From: Gordionus sp. m RMFG-2023
Lineage: Eukaryota; Nematomorpha; Gordioida; Chordodea; Parachordodidae
DNA: 64,000 nt
Assembly: GCF_954871325.1 (NCBI RefSeq)
Contig: NC_088775.1
Location: forward strand, 6,177,561 to 6,241,560
Direction: 5' to 3'
Both the position numbers and the translations under genes were made by a program. Positions 62,870-64,000 of the stretch are shown here, piece after piece (the stretch's first letter is position 1; each line of letters begins with the position of its first letter). The notes beneath the pieces were generated by a model. The model had not been told where the DNA came from. It saw only the letters and a list, made by a program, of their open reading frames with translations, and ran no database searches.

Positions 62870-63443
62870 AGGAACGAGAAATTTTTCATCTCTTTCTAAC
62901 TGGATAAGTTAAATTGGGTAAAAAATCAAATGAAGCGTGTTCTACATGTTTATGGGCCAGTTTCATGTGATTATACACCTAACAGTCCTATAAACTGCCA
63001 TTTAAACTCTATAGTTTGAGATTAAATGAGTTGGGTATAGTGGCAATGCAAGGGCTTATATTAGATCCCCTTTTTTAAATTCTGGTTGAAGTTAATAGTA
63101 TGAATAAAATAAAAGCTTTGTTGTTATATTGACAATCTAAGTATATATAACTTTAATCCATCGCATCTCATCATCTGGTTTACATTATTAAATTCTCACT
63201 TCTTTTTCACTGGAAAAACCCTTATAAAAATATTTAAATTTATATTTATTTTTATACTCCTAGACACATTTTAATGAATGTATCTTATCACAAATTAATA
63301 TTATATTATTTTCGTTATTATTTTTTTCAATATTTACTTACTATTTAAATAATGAATTAAATGCCGGGACGAGCAAAAAAGTCCTAATAAAAATAGGGTT
63401 GGGTTAGGCAGATATGACATATTGTTTATATTTAAATAATGGG
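62870..63443. other. Stretch without recognised features
   Basis: AT-rich flank between the unidentified gene's 3' end and the terminal hAT element. Nothing recognised. Confidence 0.5.
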
Positions 63444-63451
63444 GTACATTG

Positions 63452-63860
63452 TAGTGATCTGCATCGGGCCTAATTTTTCAAACATGGTTCGCTCGAAATT
63501 TTTAAAAAGCTTTTCCGGCCCGGTCCGAACCCAAATTTTTTTAAAAAGCTTTTCCGGCCCGGTCCGAACCCAAATCTTTTAAAAAAAATTTATCGGCCCG
63601 ACCCGTCCCGAATTAAATATAGAAATTAATTTTTATAATTACTCAAAATAAAAGACATATGTTATATGGCATCTAGTTTCTATAAATAGAATCAAATATT
63701 TTTATTTTACATAAAAAATTCAATATAAAATTGATAAGTTTAGATATATAGAAAAAAATATAAGGCCAGACCCGGCCCGAACCCGATTTTTTTAAAAAAT
63801 TAGGCGGGCCGGGCTGGACTCGTGCTGAGTACGGGCTGGGCCTACTTTTGCAGATCTCTA
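63452..63860. mobile_element. hAT MITE, 409 bp
   Basis: Target duplication GTACATTG/GTGCATTG (63444-63451 and 63861-63868, one mismatch). TIR TAG(T/A)GATCTGCA. Subterminal repeats with TTTTCCGGCCCGGTCCGAAC on the left and GACCCGGCCCGAACCCGAT on the right. The AT-rich middle has no open frame. It is related in end structure to 31680-32511. Confidence 0.88.
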
Positions 63861-64000
63861 GTGCATTGTATACTTTTATTATTAGGCATTATTTAACAAA
63901 AATTATTTTAAAGCATTAGACACCTTCTCTTCAGAATCCTACTTATGCTATTGATTGATTGATAATCACTTATTTTTATCAAATATTTTACTATGTAAAT

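Overview
The window is AT-rich animal nuclear DNA. Two conserved metazoan genes are recognisable: timeless (the timeout/TIM1 replication-fork and checkpoint type) and Hakai/CBLL1 (RING E3 ligase of the m6A-writer complex). Both contain very short GT-AG introns of about 41-50 bp next to a few larger ones. The species cannot be named from the sequence; a small-intron invertebrate (flatworm, rotifer, orthonectid or similar) fits, but this is inference.

Left half (1-34.5 kb): almost all of it is one gene. At least fourteen minus-strand exons match the timeless family in order, from the start codon at 34513 down to about 162, and the gene runs off the left edge. Exons are 60-300 bp. Five introns are large (3.5-9.5 kb) and packed with transposons: two hAT elements, one inside the other (31.3-33.5 kb); a 7.75 kb hAT composite with a 1.93 kb-armed palindrome holding two coding-intact transposase copies (22.3-30.0 kb); a Mutator-like long-TIR element with a hAT inside it, a P-element relic and MITEs (12.6-19.5 kb); an inverted duplication carrying a decayed gene with small phase-1 exon modules (7.5-9.9 kb); and an inverted Helitron duplication (2.5-5.2 kb). 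Four of the five hold a large inverted duplication.

Middle (34.5-49 kb): a MITE sits just upstream of the timeless start codon. It is followed by a dispersed repeat, a hAT left end joined to an ~18-copy minisatellite, a degenerate LINE (39.7-42.1 kb), and a 4 kb hAT with a decayed transposase and its own minisatellite (43.6-47.6 kb). Unidentified coding-like pieces flank that hAT.

Right part (50-64 kb): the four-exon Hakai gene (49990-52975), hAT MITEs, long AT-rich stretches with nothing recognisable, the last two exons of an unidentified plus-strand gene (62612-62848), and a small hAT element at the end. hAT elements dominate the repeats, many with 8-bp target duplications and GC-rich or palindromic subterminal repeats.
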